Shown here piece after piece: positions 43,972 through 55,054 of a stretch of 64,000 nt of DNA. The position numbers and the translations under genes are program-made. This DNA is from Methylobacillus flagellatus (GTDB lineage Bacteria > Pseudomonadota > Gammaproteobacteria > Burkholderiales > Methylophilaceae): positions 1-64,000 of the forward strand of contig NZ_SCOU01000003.1 in NCBI RefSeq assembly GCF_005502435.1. The letters run 5' to 3'. How positions within the stretch are numbered: the first letter of the stretch is position 1; each line of letters starts with the position of its first letter. The notes under the pieces were generated by a model that worked only from the letters and a program-made list of their open reading frames with translations, did not search any database and was not told the origin of the DNA.

Positions 43972-44337
43972 CTACGCGTCGGCCTGTGGTTTAGGCCGTG
44001 GCAATCTTGCCAGCAATGCAGCGAACTCCTGCTCCACTACGGCATAGTCCGTGTCACTGAACGGTTTTTGCGCACGCACCACCAATTCAAAAGCGGGCAG
44101 CGCGCAACGGGTTTTTCTGAACAGTTCGCGTAATACACGCTTCATATAGTTGCGACTGACGGCGCGGCGCGCGGTCTTTTTCCCGACCACCAGACCGATT
44201 CTGGCCTCACCGCCTGTAGCATGCGCGTAATGTATGGCGAGAAAATGACCAGTAAGGCGTTTGCGCAAACTAAAAACGGATGAAAAATCATCCGTTTTTG
44301 TGATTCTCGCCTGACGAGGAAAACCTGACGTTTTCAC
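43972..44337 (-). CDS. rnpA: Ribonuclease P protein component
   Basis: The protein subunit helps RNase P RNA bind pre-tRNA. The RNR-type signature appears as ARRAVSRNYMKRVLRELFR. The N-terminus has KTDDFSSVFSLRKRLTGHF. The start is GTG 44337, giving 121 residues. It lies 29 bases after rpmH. Confidence 0.95.
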   Translation of the reverse strand: MKTSGFPRQARITKTDDFSSVFSLRKRLTGHFLAIHYAHATGGEARIGLVVGKKTARRAVSRNYMKRVLRELFRKTRCALPAFELVVRAQKPFSDTDYAVVEQEFAALLARLPRPKPQADA

Positions 44338-44366
44338 TCTGGCAGGATTAAGCAGGTCGAGCAGGC

Positions 44367-44501
44367 TTATACAGCCAGACGCGCACGGCCCTTGGCGCGA
44401 CGTGCAGCAATCACTGCGCGGCCACCACGCGTTTTCATGCGCACCAGAAAACCATGGGTGCGTGCACGACGAACCTTGGATGGTTGGTAAGTACGTTTCA
44501 T
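44367..44501 (-). CDS. rpmH: 50S ribosomal protein L34
   Basis: The 44-residue, very basic protein starts [18 protein letters not shown] and ends [11 protein letters not shown], the normal L34. The start is ATG 44501 with GGAGA upstream; the longer frame would include promoter sequence. It leads the rpmH-rnpA-yidD-yidC run. Confidence 0.98.
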   Translation of the reverse strand: MKRTYQPSKVRRARTHGFLVRMKTRGGRAVIAARRAKGRARLAV

Positions 44502-44540
44502 AGTCAATCTCCAGATACAGCGTATTTGAGCAAGGGCGTG

Positions 44541-44570
44541 ATTTAACCCGATACGGCCTTGCCTTGTCAA
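44541..44570 (-). promoter_or_regulatory. rpmH promoter
   Basis: The minus strand has -35 TTGACA (44570-44565), an 18-base spacer and -10 TTAAAT (44546-44541). The leader to the rpmH ATG is about 33 bases. Confidence 0.7.
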
Positions 44571-44858
44571 TGTTTATTTATTAGTCAATTACCTACGTCG
44601 CCTGTGGATAAGTTGAATCAAAGGGGCTAAAATAATTTCCAGATATGGCTGGCTCACAATATTGTCCACAGCCTCCGTACCATGCGGCAATCCGCATGAC
44701 AACGCAAGTATCGCGAGATTTGCCAGGCATAGTCCACAAGCTATCGCCACAACAAACCTGATGCATCAGGCATAGTGCTCGCTTCGATCAGGCCCGTTCA
44801 GTTGCAAGCCGACTGATGTCGGGCGAAACACCACCATTTTGGAGGACCCGGGCGACCG
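44571..44858. other. rpmH-dnaA intergenic region with DnaA boxes
   Basis: No gene is visible in these 288 bases. A perfect DnaA box (TTATCCACA on the minus strand) lies at 44603-44611 and a one-mismatch box TTGTCCACA at 44662-44670, followed by a third, weaker match near 44730. They fit autoregulation of dnaA or an accessory part of the origin. GGAGG at 44840-44844 lies 14 bases before the dnaA ATG, longer than usual. Confidence 0.65.
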
Positions 44859-46238
44859 ATGGAAAATTTTTGGTCTATTTGTCTTAGTCGTTTTCAGCAG
44901 GAGCTCTCGGCCCAACAATTCAATACCTGGATCAAGCCATTGCGCGTGGAGACCGGTGAACACGGGCTGCGCGTGCTGGCACCTAACCGTTTTGTTCAGC
45001 AATGGGTGCGTGACCGCTTCCTGCAACGCATAGAGAGCCTGGCTGAAGAACTTTTGAATTCCTCAGGCCGGGTCGAATTGGTGTTGATGGACCAGGTGCC
45101 TGCAGCTGCCAAGGAGGTGGTGCCGGAAAGTCAGCCAGCCAACCAGCCAGCCCCCAAGCCAACCGCGATCAGCAATGCGGCTAAAAGCCTGGCTCAGGCA
45201 AGGAAGCATGCCCCGGCAGGCAGCGGGCTCAACCCCTCCTTCAATTTCGATAATTTCGTGACCGGTCGTGCCAATCAGTTGGCGCGCGCTGCTGCCTTGC
45301 AGGTGGCCGAGAACCCGGGCACCGCTTACAACCCGCTGTTCATCTACGGTGGCGTGGGTCTGGGCAAGACGCATTTGCTGCAAGCCATCGGCAATCATCT
45401 GAAATTGCAGCGCCCGGATGCCAAGATCCGCTATCTGCATGCAGAGCGTTATGTGTCGGATGTGGTAAAAGCGTACGAAAACAAATCCTTCGATGAATTC
45501 AAGCAGCAATACCATTCGCTGGACCTGTTGCTGATCGACGATATTCAGTTCTTTGCCAAAAAAAACCGCACCCAGGAAGAATTCTTCTATGCCTTCAACT
45601 CGCTGATCGAAGCCAAAAAACAGATCATCATCACCTGCGACACCTACCCCAAGGAGATCGCGGATGTGGATGAACGGCTGCGCACGCGCTTCAGCTGGGG
45701 CTTGACCGTTGCGGTAGAGCCGCCTGAGCTGGAAATGCGTGTCGCCATCCTGTTGAAAAAAGCAGAAGCAGCCCGCTTCCTGCTGCATGAAGATGTCGCG
45801 TTCTTTATCGCCAAGCAGGTACGCTCCAGCGTGCGTGAATTGGAAGGCGCACTGAACCGTATCATCGCCATGTCCAACTTCACCGGCCGTGATGCGGATG
45901 TGAATCTCGCCAAAGAAGCACTCAAAGACCTGATCGCGGTACGTGGTCGTCAGGTCACCATAGAGAACATCCAGAAGACCGTCGCTGACTATTACAAGAT
46001 CAAGGTGGCGGAGATGTATAGCAAGAAGCGCTCGCGTAATTTCGCACGGCCCAGGCAGATCGCCATGGCGCTGGCTCGTGAACTCACCAATCATAGTTTT
46101 CCTGAGATCGGTGAAGCGTTTGGTGGCCGACATCACACGACAGTGATGCATGCCTGTGACGAGATTGAACAACTGCGCCAGAACGATCATATTCTGGCCA
46201 GGGATATTGCGTTTCTGGTTCAGGTCATCCGCGATTAA
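44859..46238 (+). CDS. dnaA: Chromosomal replication initiator protein DnaA
   Basis: DnaA binds DnaA boxes and melts the origin. Domain I begins FWSICLSRFQQELSAQQFNTW, with a proline/alanine-rich linker (about 88-125). The AAA+ domain has GGVGLGKTHLL and LLLIDDIQFFA; the C-terminal DNA-binding signature is GGRHHTTVMHACDEIEQL. The length is 459. It is rightward and divergent from rpmH. Confidence 0.98.
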   Translation: MENFWSICLSRFQQELSAQQFNTWIKPLRVETGEHGLRVLAPNRFVQQWVRDRFLQRIESLAEELLNSSGRVELVLMDQVPAAAKEVVPESQPANQPAPKPTAISNAAKSLAQARKHAPAGSGLNPSFNFDNFVTGRANQLARAAALQVAENPGTAYNPLFIYGGVGLGKTHLLQAIGNHLKLQRPDAKIRYLHAERYVSDVVKAYENKSFDEFKQQYHSLDLLLIDDIQFFAKKNRTQEEFFYAFNSLIEAKKQIIITCDTYPKEIADVDERLRTRFSWGLTVAVEPPELEMRVAILLKKAEAARFLLHEDVAFFIAKQVRSSVRELEGALNRIIAMSNFTGRDADVNLAKEALKDLIAVRGRQVTIENIQKTVADYYKIKVAEMYSKKRSRNFARPRQIAMALARELTNHSFPEIGEAFGGRHHTTVMHACDEIEQLRQNDHILARDIAFLVQVIRD

Positions 46239-46458
46239 GCTTATGTTGTGGATAAGGTCTGGGTGAAACAACGGGTTTAGCTGCGGATTACGAAAATGCT
46301 AAAATCATGAACAATTCATCCACAGGCTGAAGTCGAGTTGTCCATACCGTGTTTTTAGATTTAAAAAACTGATCTATATAGGATTTTTGGCTTATCAACA
46401 GCTTTGAGTCATCATTATTATCAGACTTAAAATAAATACTTAAATTAGGTTACACATA
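46239..46458. other. oriC: Probable oriC between dnaA and dnaN
   Basis: This region contains a perfect DnaA box at 46247-46255 (minus strand TTATCCACA), one-mismatch boxes at 46316-46324 (TCATCCACA) and 46392-46400 (TTATCAACA), and a weaker one at 46338-46346. An AT-rich tract from about 46350 to 46450 could be the unwinding element. Together with the boxes upstream of dnaA it may form a bipartite origin. Box matches are seen; origin function is inferred. Confidence 0.7.
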
Positions 46459-47562
46459 ATGAATATGCAAATTCAGCGTGATTTACTACTAAAACCACTG
46501 TCTTCAGTGACCAGTATCGTTGAACGCAGACATACGCTACCCATCCTTTCCAACCTGTTGTTGCAGGCAAAGCAGGATCAGGTGATGCTGACCGCTACCG
46601 ATCTGGAATTGCAGATCACGGTGAATATCCATAGTCCGGGCGTACACAATCTTTCCACCACGGTATCGGCTAAGAAATTGCTGGATATCTGCCGCGCCCT
46701 CAGTGATGACGCGAATATCAATCTGCAACTGCAGGACAGCAAGATGCTGGTGAAATCCGGCAAGAGCCGTTTCAACCTGCAGACCTTGCCTGCAGGTGAT
46801 TACCCGGTGATGTCCAGCGCAACATCTGCAGACAAGACCCTGGTGCGTATCGCACAGCGCCAACTTAAGCAATTGCTGAAGCAGGTCGAATTCGCCATGG
46901 CACAGCAGGACATCCGTTATTACCTGAACGGCTTACTGCTGGAGGTGAACGGTCATCAGTTGAATCTGGTGGGGACTGATGGACACCGATTAAGCTATAC
47001 CTCCACCCTGCTTGAAGAAACCTATCAGAAGCATGAATTGATCCTGCCACGCAAAACAGTGATCGAGCTGATCAAACTGCTGGACGATAGCGATGAAGAA
47101 GTCAGCATGGAGCTGGGTGGTAATCAGGTGACCTTCACCTTTGGTGATATCCATCTGATTTCAAAGGTGATAGACGGTAAATTCCCGGATTACAACCGCG
47201 TCATCCCAACCGGCCATCAAAACAGTTTTGAGGTGGAACGCATGCGTTTGCTGCTTGCCATGCAACGCGCATCCATCCTTTCCAACGAGAAATTCCGTGG
47301 TATCCGCATGGTGATGACCGCCAACGAACTGCGCATGATCAGTACCAACAGCGAACAGGAAGAAGCAGAAGAAGAACTGGAGATCAGTTATGCAGGCCAG
47401 GCGTTGGATATCGGCTTTAATGTCACCTACATGATTGATGTGCTCAACAACATGGATGGCGAACGTGTGGTATTCTCTTTTGCCGATGCCAATAGCAGTT
47501 GTCTGGTTACTATTCCTGGTGATGATCACTACAAATATGTGGTCATGCCGATGCGCATCTAA
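46459..47562 (+). CDS. dnaN: DNA polymerase III beta subunit (sliding clamp)
   Basis: The ring-shaped clamp that tethers polymerase to DNA. The 367 residues show the three-domain clamp pattern, with RRHTLPILSNLLL near the N-terminus and the C-terminal YVVMPMRI. It is located 220 bases after dnaA across the probable origin. Confidence 0.98.
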   Translation: MNMQIQRDLLLKPLSSVTSIVERRHTLPILSNLLLQAKQDQVMLTATDLELQITVNIHSPGVHNLSTTVSAKKLLDICRALSDDANINLQLQDSKMLVKSGKSRFNLQTLPAGDYPVMSSATSADKTLVRIAQRQLKQLLKQVEFAMAQQDIRYYLNGLLLEVNGHQLNLVGTDGHRLSYTSTLLEETYQKHELILPRKTVIELIKLLDDSDEEVSMELGGNQVTFTFGDIHLISKVIDGKFPDYNRVIPTGHQNSFEVERMRLLLAMQRASILSNEKFRGIRMVMTANELRMISTNSEQEEAEEELEISYAGQALDIGFNVTYMIDVLNNMDGERVVFSFADANSSCLVTIPGDDHYKYVVMPMRI

Positions 47563-47589
47563 GTTGCGATGCACTTGTCATTCATTCAT

Positions 47590-50015
<2,426 letters not shown>

Positions 50016-50068
50016 GTGCTCAATATCTGGAGCTTGATCCAGACCTTAAACACCAGCATTGCATGCAT

Positions 50069-50100
50069 AATCAAAAAGGCCCTTTCGGGCCTTTTTGATT
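50069..50100 (+). terminator. gyrB terminator
   Basis: AATCAAAAAGGCCC-TTTC-GGGCCTTTTTGATT is a long, near-perfect stem with a T run, 54 bases after the gyrB stop. Confidence 0.92.
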
Positions 50101-50416
50101 ATCTACACACTTCATAACAGCAAGCAGCGACATGCCTTTGTTTTTTGGCATGCACCGCTGAACCTGCATCAATGCCTGAAAAAACAGCACGAGCAAGGTA
50201 GTTGCCTAGTGGCGCAGCACATGCAAGCACGTATTACGCACGCAGTAGTGCTATAACAAGCTATTTACCGCTGCTGATGGTAAGGGTAGGGTTTGGTCGA
50301 GAAATCCTCTTAAAGGCGCAGCATGGAGGTCGATATTGCAGAGCCCAGGGATCAAACTGCCGCTTTTGATTCTGGGCCTGTATCTGAAATACTGTCTATC
50401 TAAAATATTGAAGCGA
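50101..50416. other. Non-coding gap with one stem-loop
   Basis: I see no gene here: no frame has a ribosome site or recognisable sequence. At 50343-50377 a 12-bp stem (GCCCAG..ATCAAA with TTTGAT..CTGGGC, one-base bulge side, 8-base loop) lies 40 bases past the stop of the leftward zinc-ribbon gene. It lacks a U-run and may be a 3' transcript structure. Confidence 0.5.
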
Positions 50417-51175
50417 TCAGGGATAGAAAAGCAAAGCGCGATACCCAGAGGCGAGTTGCGCATTAATGAGCAAGGGCAATTCTATTCTGAACTGGCTAGC
50501 GGCGGACATGCCCTTTTCCATCATGACGGAAGTTTCCATACTGGCGGAGGACAGATATTCGGTTGGGCTGAAGCTGGTCTTGCTCAGTACCTGGTCTTGC
50601 TCATCGGTCAGCGTGAGCTCCAGCATGGGATATGGTTGTACGTGATTGGCCCGGTTCGCGATGGTGGCATGCAAATACACCACGCCGTCACGCTGGCTGT
50701 CCTGCTGCAATTCAGAGTCCAGGATGGCAAGCTGACGTATATCACTGGCTTGAGGTACTTTACAGCCGATCATAGAGCACATGCTCACCAGCACTGGTTT
50801 GCTTTCTGGCCAATGAGCTGCAATAGGCGCGCGCAGAAAGTAAGCTAGCTGACCAAAAAACAAGCACAGCAACAGCAGCGTACAGAAGGAATAAAAATAC
50901 GGCGGCAGATGAGCATGCAAGGAAGTCTGGGTCGGCGATCTTCGAGTAGCTTCTGCGCTTAAATTAATATCAGCACTTGAATTCACATCAGAGCTGGCAT
51001 CCGATACCGCTTGCATGCTCTCAAACGCAGGCTCTGGTTGAGGATAGAGGCGCAGGCTGGCATCAAAAACCTGATGGCAATGCCCGCAGCGCACCCTGCC
51101 CTGCCTGACTTGCAACTGCGAAGGTTCCACGTGAAACCATTGCATGCAAGCCGGACAGGAGGTGATCCAACTCAT
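50417..51175 (-). CDS. Zinc-ribbon and DUF3426 membrane protein
   Basis: The N-terminal zinc ribbon has CPAC (8-11) and CGHC with VRCGHCHQVFDA. A linker of about 55 residues follows, then one membrane segment (YFYSFCTLLLLCLFFGQLAYF) and a DUF3426 domain to residue 252. The role is unknown; these proteins commonly follow prmA in betaproteobacteria, as here (ATGA overlap). A parS core lies inside the codons for FHVEP. Confidence 0.85.
   Translation of the reverse strand: MSWITSCPACMQWFHVEPSQLQVRQGRVRCGHCHQVFDASLRLYPQPEPAFESMQAVSDASSDVNSSADINLSAEATRRSPTQTSLHAHLPPYFYSFCTLLLLCLFFGQLAYFLRAPIAAHWPESKPVLVSMCSMIGCKVPQASDIRQLAILDSELQQDSQRDGVVYLHATIANRANHVQPYPMLELTLTDEQDQVLSKTSFSPTEYLSSASMETSVMMEKGMSAASQFRIELPLLINAQLASGYRALLFYP
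51124..51137. promoter_or_regulatory. parS-like ParB site inside the zinc-ribbon gene
   Basis: GTTCCACGTGAAAC fits the parS core with one asymmetric base. It lies within coding sequence, near the first CxxC of the zinc ribbon, 3.5 kb from the gyrB-proximal site. Confidence 0.8.
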
Positions 51176-52059
51176 TTTCTGATGCCGTGTAACAGCACCC
51201 AGGCGTCCATATACTGCGCTGCTTGCATATCGAACCAGGGCTCATAGATAGCAGTGATAGCGGCTTCCTGCTCGCGCAGAATGCCGGAAAGGGCGATCTT
51301 GCCACTAGGCTTGCAATAGCCTGCCAAGGCTGGCGCCAGCACAGTCAGTGCACTGGACAGGATGTTGGCCACTACTACATCCACCTGGGGTGGGGTCTGG
51401 TCGTCCGGCAGGTAAAAGTCAGCGACTACCCCATTTTGAAGTGCATTCTGTTGACTGGACAAAATGGCTTGCGGGTCGATGTCCACACCATGCACCTGCC
51501 CTGCTCCCAGCTTGCGCGCAGCGATGGCCAGAATGCCGGAACCGCAGCCATAATCGAGCACACTACTGCCAGCTTGCAGCTGATCTGCCAGCCAAGCCAG
51601 ACAAAGATGTGTGGTGGGATGGCTACCGGTACCGAATGCCAACCCGGGATCCAGCACGATGTTGAGCGCATTCGGGTTGGGCGCATCGTGCCAGGTCGGC
51701 ACGATCCATAAATCGTCACGGATACGGATGGGTTCAAACTGGGATTGGGTAGCGCGTACCCAGTCCTGCTCTGCCAGCGTTTCGGTGCTGTAACGGAGCT
51801 CAGACAGCCCGCATTGCTGTTCAAGCTGACTGACCAGCAGACGGATATCGGTGTCTTCGCTCAATAGCGCAGTGACGATGCTGTGCTGCCAGATTCCGGG
51901 AGGTGGATCACCTGGTTCGCCGAAGATAGGCTGCTCATCGGGTGTTTCGGCATTGGCATCCTCAATGCTGGTCGACAAGGCGTCCAGCTCCATCAAGGCG
52001 TCACTCAAGGCCTCTGCCTGTTCGGCAGGGGCCTCGATCTTGAGTAGCAGCCAGCTCAT
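51172..52059 (-). CDS. prmA: Ribosomal protein L11 methyltransferase
   Basis: PrmA trimethylates L11. LDPGLAFGTGSHPTTHLCL and VLDYGCGSGILAIAARKLGA are the substrate and SAM motifs; VVANILSSAL follows. The start is placed at ATG 52059 (MSWLLLKIEAP), giving 295 residues; the frame opens 28 codons earlier, into accC. It is cotranscribed with accC, 10 bases away. Confidence 0.95.
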   Translation of the reverse strand: MSWLLLKIEAPAEQAEALSDALMELDALSTSIEDANAETPDEQPIFGEPGDPPPGIWQHSIVTALLSEDTDIRLLVSQLEQQCGLSELRYSTETLAEQDWVRATQSQFEPIRIRDDLWIVPTWHDAPNPNALNIVLDPGLAFGTGSHPTTHLCLAWLADQLQAGSSVLDYGCGSGILAIAARKLGAGQVHGVDIDPQAILSSQQNALQNGVVADFYLPDDQTPPQVDVVVANILSSALTVLAPALAGYCKPSGKIALSGILREQEAAITAIYEPWFDMQAAQYMDAWVLLHGIRK

Positions 52060-52069
52060 CGCAGGCCCA

Positions 52070-53419
52070 TCATTTTGAGCTGATGCCGAGCTTGTGCTCC
52101 AGATAGTGGATGCTGGTGCTGCCTTGATGGAATGCAGCGTCAACCATCAGGTCGCGATGCAGGTCCACATTGGTCTTGATGCCTTCAATGACCATCTCCG
52201 ACAAGGCGATGCGCATGCGCGCGATGGCTTGCTCACGCGTGTCACCGTAGGCGATCAGTTTGCCTATCATGGAGTCGTAGTGTGGAGGCACCAGATAGTT
52301 CTGATAGGCATGGGTATCAACGCGGATACCAGGCCCGCCTGGCATGTGGAAAGTGGTGATACGGCCAGGCGATGGCACGAAGGTGTACGGGTCCTCTGCA
52401 TTGATGCGGCATTCGATGGCATGGCCGCGCAGTTCGATATCCTTCTGGCGGAACGCCAGCTTCTCGCCCGCAGCGATGAGGATCTGCTGTTGCACGATGT
52501 CGATACCAGTAATCATTTCAGTCACCGGGTGTTCGACTTGTACCCGCGTGTTCATCTCGATGAAATAAAACTCACCGTTTTCGAACAAGAACTCGAACGT
52601 ACCTGCCCCACGGTAATTGATACGGCGGCAGGCATCGGCACAACGTGCACCGACCTTGTCGCGCAAGCGTGCATTCAAGCCGGGCGCCGGAGCCTCTTCC
52701 AGTACCTTCTGGTGGCGGCGTTGCATGGAGCAGTCGCGCTCACCCAGATAGACGGCGTTACCATGTTGATCGGACAGCACCTGGATTTCGATATGGCGTG
52801 GCTGTTCCAGGAATTTCTCCATATAAACCACAGGGTTACCGAATGCCGCTTGGGCTTCGCCCTTGGTCATGTTGACCGAAGCGATCAAAGCGGCTTCAGT
52901 GTGCACCACGCGCATGCCACGCCCGCCACCACCACCCGCTGCCTTGATGATGACCGGGTAACCGATATCACGCGCGATGCGGATGATCTCTGCCGGGTCA
53001 TCCGGCAGCGCGCCTTCCGAACCAGGTACACAAGGCACACCGGCTTTTTTCATGGCATCCTTGGCGCTGACCTTGTCGCCCATCAGGCGTATGGTCTCGG
53101 CACGCGGGCCAATGAATACGAAACCGCTCTGCTCTACGCGCTCGGCGAAATCGGCATTCTCGGAAAGAAAGCCGTAACCAGGATGGATGGCTTGAGCATC
53201 GGTGACCTCTGCCGCGCTGATCACGGCCGGTACGTTCAGATAACTCTGGCTGGAAGGCGCCGGGCCGATACAGACCGACTCGTCGGCCAGCTTGACGTAC
53301 TTGGCTTCACGATCCGCCTCGGAATGCACCGCGACGGTCTTGATACCCAGTTCACGGCAGGCACGTTGCACACGCAGCGCGATCTCGCCGCGATTCGCAA
53401 TCAGGACTTTTTCAAACAT
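52070..53419 (-). CDS. accC: Acetyl-CoA carboxylase, biotin carboxylase subunit
   Basis: AccC carboxylates biotin on AccB using ATP and bicarbonate, the first step of fatty acid synthesis. The N-terminal [20 protein letters not shown], glycine loop [10 protein letters not shown] and [14 protein letters not shown] are conserved. The length (449) is standard. accB lies 8 bases upstream. Confidence 0.98.
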   Translation of the reverse strand: MFEKVLIANRGEIALRVQRACRELGIKTVAVHSEADREAKYVKLADESVCIGPAPSSQSYLNVPAVISAAEVTDAQAIHPGYGFLSENADFAERVEQSGFVFIGPRAETIRLMGDKVSAKDAMKKAGVPCVPGSEGALPDDPAEIIRIARDIGYPVIIKAAGGGGGRGMRVVHTEAALIASVNMTKGEAQAAFGNPVVYMEKFLEQPRHIEIQVLSDQHGNAVYLGERDCSMQRRHQKVLEEAPAPGLNARLRDKVGARCADACRRINYRGAGTFEFLFENGEFYFIEMNTRVQVEHPVTEMITGIDIVQQQILIAAGEKLAFRQKDIELRGHAIECRINAEDPYTFVPSPGRITTFHMPGGPGIRVDTHAYQNYLVPPHYDSMIGKLIAYGDTREQAIARMRIALSEMVIEGIKTNVDLHRDLMVDAAFHQGSTSIHYLEHKLGISSK

Positions 53420-53427
53420 GATGACCC

Positions 53428-53883
53428 CTAGCCGATGATGAACAGCGGCTCGCCGTATTCGACGGGCTGGCCATTTTCTACAAGAATGGCCTTGATGACG
53501 CCAGCATGGTCTGCTTCGATCTCATTCAGCAACTTCATCGCTTCGATGATGCAGATGGTGTCGCCAACGGCGACGCTACTGCCGATGTCCACAAACGATT
53601 TGGAATCAGGGGAAGGTGAGCGGTAGAAAGTACCGACCATAGGCGATTTGACCACATGGCCTTCGATCGCAGCGGGGGCCGCAGGCTCTGCAGGCGCGGC
53701 GGCTACCGCAGGTGCGGCGGCGGGTGCAGCCTGCATGTACTGTGGTGCGTATTGCATAGCCTGAGGATTGAACGGCATATGGCGGCTGATACGTACCTTT
53801 TCCTCGCCCTCGGTGAGTTCCAGTTCGGAGATCCCGGACTCTTCGACCAGATCGATGAGCTTCTTCAGTTTGCGTAAATCCAT
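53428..53883 (-). CDS. accB: Acetyl-CoA carboxylase biotin carboxyl carrier protein
   Basis: The carrier has an N-terminal domain with [20 protein letters not shown], an alanine/proline-rich linker at about 50-75 and the C-terminal biotinyl domain with [12 protein letters not shown]; the lysine is the biotin site. The length is 151. It leads directly into accC. Confidence 0.97.
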   Translation of the reverse strand: MDLRKLKKLIDLVEESGISELELTEGEEKVRISRHMPFNPQAMQYAPQYMQAAPAAAPAVAAAPAEPAAPAAIEGHVVKSPMVGTFYRSPSPDSKSFVDIGSSVAVGDTICIIEAMKLLNEIEADHAGVIKAILVENGQPVEYGEPLFIIG

Positions 53884-53934
53884 GGTGAACCTCGATTAAC
53901 TCTTTTTATTTGAATGATGGGAATGGATATCGGA

Positions 53935-54393
53935 TCACGTCTCAACATGGCTGTTGATCGCATAATCCAGTGCCAACAAATAGCCACGCGCGCCCAATCC
54001 ACAGATCACCCCGACAGCAAGATCGCTGAAATAGGAGTGATGACGGAATTGCTCGCGTGCATGAATGTTGGAAAGGTGTACTTCGATGAATGGAATAGCG
54101 ACCGCCGCCAGCGCGTCTCGTAATGCGATCGAGGTGTGCGTGTAAGCAGCGGGATTGATGATGATGAAATCAACGCGTTTGCCGGCAAGTTGTTGCACTT
54201 TGCCGACCAGTTCCGCTTCGCTGTTGCTCTGGAACGCCTCCAGCTCTACGCCTGCTTGTGCCGCTTGCGCGGTCAATTGGGCATTGATGCTGTCCAGCGT
54301 GTCACGGCCATAGTGCGCGGGCTCGCGCAAACCCAGCAAATTGAGATTGGGGCCATGCAAAACCAGAATGGATTTTCTGGAATCAGTGACCAT
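53935..54393 (-). CDS. aroQ: 3-dehydroquinate dehydratase, type II
   Basis: This is the third step of the shikimate pathway. [33 protein letters not shown] and [17 protein letters not shown] contain the conserved active-site Tyr, Asn, His and Arg. ATG 54393 gives 152 residues. It lies 51 bases before accB; aroQ-accBC is a frequent arrangement in proteobacteria. Confidence 0.97.
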   Translation of the reverse strand: MVTDSRKSILVLHGPNLNLLGLREPAHYGRDTLDSINAQLTAQAAQAGVELEAFQSNSEAELVGKVQQLAGKRVDFIIINPAAYTHTSIALRDALAAVAIPFIEVHLSNIHAREQFRHHSYFSDLAVGVICGLGARGYLLALDYAINSHVET

Positions 54394-54520
54394 AAACAAG
54401 CCCGAGCTGCGACGATTTGCAGAAATTCATGGCTGCAAGTTTGCCGTAATTGGGGGGCTATTGTCCAGTGAATTGGCGGAATTTAGCGAAATTGTCTTCG
54501 CCATGCCATCAACAGGAAAG

Positions 54521-55054
54521 CTACATCAGAGGTAACAAAGCCTGTTCCAGGAGCGCATGCGACACACGACCAAAGTAGTGGCCATGGATGCTGCCGTCTG
54601 GCTTGATGATCACCGTATAAGGCAAGGCACCCTTGCTATTACCCAGGCTTTCGGCCAATTGCATGGCGCCGAAATCCCCTGCTAGCAAGGGGTAGCTCAC
54701 CTGGTTGTGGGCGGCGAAGTTGCGCATCTTGTCCACATCGTCGGTGGAGATACCCAGCACCACCAGATTGCGGTCCAGATACTGTGTTTGCAATTCCGAC
54801 AGTTCCGGCATCTCTTCCAGGCATGGTGGGCACCAGCTGGCCCAGAAGTTGACCACCAGTAGCTTGCCACGGTACTGCGCCAGATTCTGTAGATCGCCTG
54901 CGCTATCGTGGAAATTGGCGGCGAACAGTGCCTGCGTGGAGGTCTTGGCATCCAGCGCTGGAACAATCGAGCCGGTCTGGTTGTACATGCGCAAGCCCAC
55001 ATTGACAGCAATCAGCATCAGGATGAGCAGGACGATATTGCGGGTACGTAACAT
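54521..55054 (-). CDS. TlpA-like thiol-disulfide oxidoreductase
   Basis: This protein is membrane-anchored by an N-terminal segment (IVLLILMLIAVNVGL) with a periplasmic thioredoxin domain. The active site is WASWCPPCLEEMPEL at about residues 73-87. The start ATG overlaps the dsbD TGA (TGATG), so it is translated after DsbD and is probably reduced by it, perhaps serving cytochrome c assembly; the substrate is inferred. Confidence 0.9.
   Translation of the reverse strand: MLRTRNIVLLILMLIAVNVGLRMYNQTGSIVPALDAKTSTQALFAANFHDSAGDLQNLAQYRGKLLVVNFWASWCPPCLEEMPELSELQTQYLDRNLVVLGISTDDVDKMRNFAAHNQVSYPLLAGDFGAMQLAESLGNSKGALPYTVIIKPDGSIHGHYFGRVSHALLEQALLPLM

Noticed and set aside
50251-50463. 70-codon leftward frame downstream of gyrB
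   Set aside because: It overlaps the end of the zinc-ribbon gene in another frame, lacks a ribosome site and resembles nothing.
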